Shown here piece after piece: positions 63,528-64,000 of a stretch of DNA of 64,000 nt (the first letter of the stretch is position 1; every line of letters starts with the position of its first letter). A program made the translations under genes and the position numbers. The notes below the pieces were generated by a model. The model did not search any database and was not told where the DNA came from. It saw nothing but the letters and a program-made list of their open reading frames with translations. Source of the DNA: GCA-2718035 sp964435285 (GTDB taxonomy: Bacteria > Bacteroidota > Bacteroidia > Flavobacteriales > TMED113); contig CAYSYA010000001.1 in assembly GCA_964435285.1 (NCBI GenBank), forward strand, positions 62,001 to 126,000. Reading direction: 5' to 3'.

Positions 63528-64000
63528 TGAAAGGAATTGTTTTAGCCGGAGGAGCAGGTACAAGATTATATCCCCTTACACTTTCGATTAGTAAACAGTT
63601 AATACCTGTTTATGATAAGCCTATGATATATTACCCAATATCGACTTTAATCTCTATGGGAATAAAAGAAATTTTAATTATTTCAACAGAAAGAGATATT
63701 AATCTATTTAAAAATTTATTGAAAGACGGTAGTGATTATGGCTGTAAATTTAGTTATTTAACTCAAACTCACCCCAATGGAATAGCTGAAGCCTTTTTAA
63801 TAGGAAAGAATTTTATTAATAACTCTAATGTTACATTAATTTTAGGAGATAATATTTTTTATTCTCCAAGCACATTATTTAATTTTAATAAAGATATTTC
63901 TGGAGCTCATATTTTTGCTTATCATGTTTCGAACCCGCAAAGATACGGTGTTGTTGAATTTAATAAAGAAAATGAAGTTATTTCGATTGAAGAAAAACCT
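63528..64000 (+). CDS. rmlA: Glucose-1-phosphate thymidylyltransferase (5' part)
   Basis: The first 157 codons are present; the gene leaves the window on the right. MKGIVLAGGAGTRLYPLTL, SKQLIPVYDKPMIYYPIS, YLTQTHPNGIAEAF, LILGDNIFY and NPQRYGVVEF are the RmlA/RfbA signatures. It makes dTDP-glucose, the start of dTDP-rhamnose and related surface sugars. The other rml genes would lie to the right. Confidence 0.93.

Overview
The window is a gene-dense, AT-rich stretch of a Bacteroidota chromosome, almost certainly from a marine, streamlined member of the Flavobacteriales. The evidence is the gene orders (purH-mreBCD-mrdA-rodA; rplM-rpsI-rpsB-tsf-pyrH-frr; a bamA-skp-skp-murI-nfu group; coaX followed by an outer-membrane protein, a TPR protein, lptC and a CorC-like protein), type IX secretion C-terminal sorting domains, TonB receptors with N-terminal carboxypeptidase-regulatory domains, the near absence of Shine-Dalgarno sequences, and TTG/TAnnTTTG promoter elements. 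A run of 100 Ns at 52458-52557 shows that this is draft assembly sequence.

Layout. 1-2300: class I ribonucleotide reductase (nrdA cut by the left edge, nrdB with an N-terminal ATP-cone), then a 400-bp non-coding stretch with two inverted repeats. 2300-4660: DUF3109 protein, glyS and tRNA-Phe. 4749-12162: coaX and an envelope gene string ending in a PpiD-like chaperone that appears to lack its isomerase domain. 12154-19169: the rod-shape operon read leftwards (purH, mreB, mreC, mreD, mrdA, rodA). 19305-27374: a second leftward envelope string (CBS protein, nadK, DUF6089, uppS, bamA, two skp/ompH genes, murI, nfu). 27425-30146: pdxJ, an alpha/beta hydrolase and a DUF819 transporter-like protein. 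30143-36149: a three-gene secretion/uptake cassette (lamin-tail T9SS protein, TonB receptor, secreted endonuclease I). 36251-41514: polyprenol-phosphate glycosyltransferase, dihydroorotase-like protein, DUF4296 lipoprotein, epimerase, tyrS, a cysteine-repeat protein and a CAU tRNA. 41567-49282: thioesterase, methylmalonyl-CoA epimerase, an MsbA-type ABC exporter, rbfA, a LolC/E-type permease, dusB, an ExbB/small-membrane-protein/ExbD/ExbD proton channel and tRNA-Ser. 49345-57004: L-asparaginase, TatD, a heptosyltransferase-like GT9, an HU/SPOR cell-envelope protein interrupted by the assembly gap, kdsB and another TonB receptor. 57078-59596: gdhA and kbl. 59658-63515: the ribosomal protein/translation operon behind a textbook Bacteroidetes promoter, then the start of rmlA at the right edge.

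Most of the content is housekeeping plus outer-membrane biogenesis: peptidoglycan elongation (Mre, PBP2, RodA, MurI, UppS), beta-barrel assembly (BamA, Skp, PpiD-like), LPS or lipid export (LptC, MsbA-like, KdsB, GT9), and energised import (ExbBD, TonB receptors). No phage, insertion sequence, CRISPR array or defence island was seen.

The points most worth a second look are the ATP-cone on NrdB, the parvulin-less PpiD, the nuclease/TonB/lamin-tail cassette, a dihydroorotase with the first metal histidine replaced by glutamine, a small secreted protein built from two copies of an eight-cysteine module, promoter boxes lying 4-8 nt from start codons (possible leaderless mRNAs), and six of seven convergent gene pairs with overlapping or abutting stop codons.
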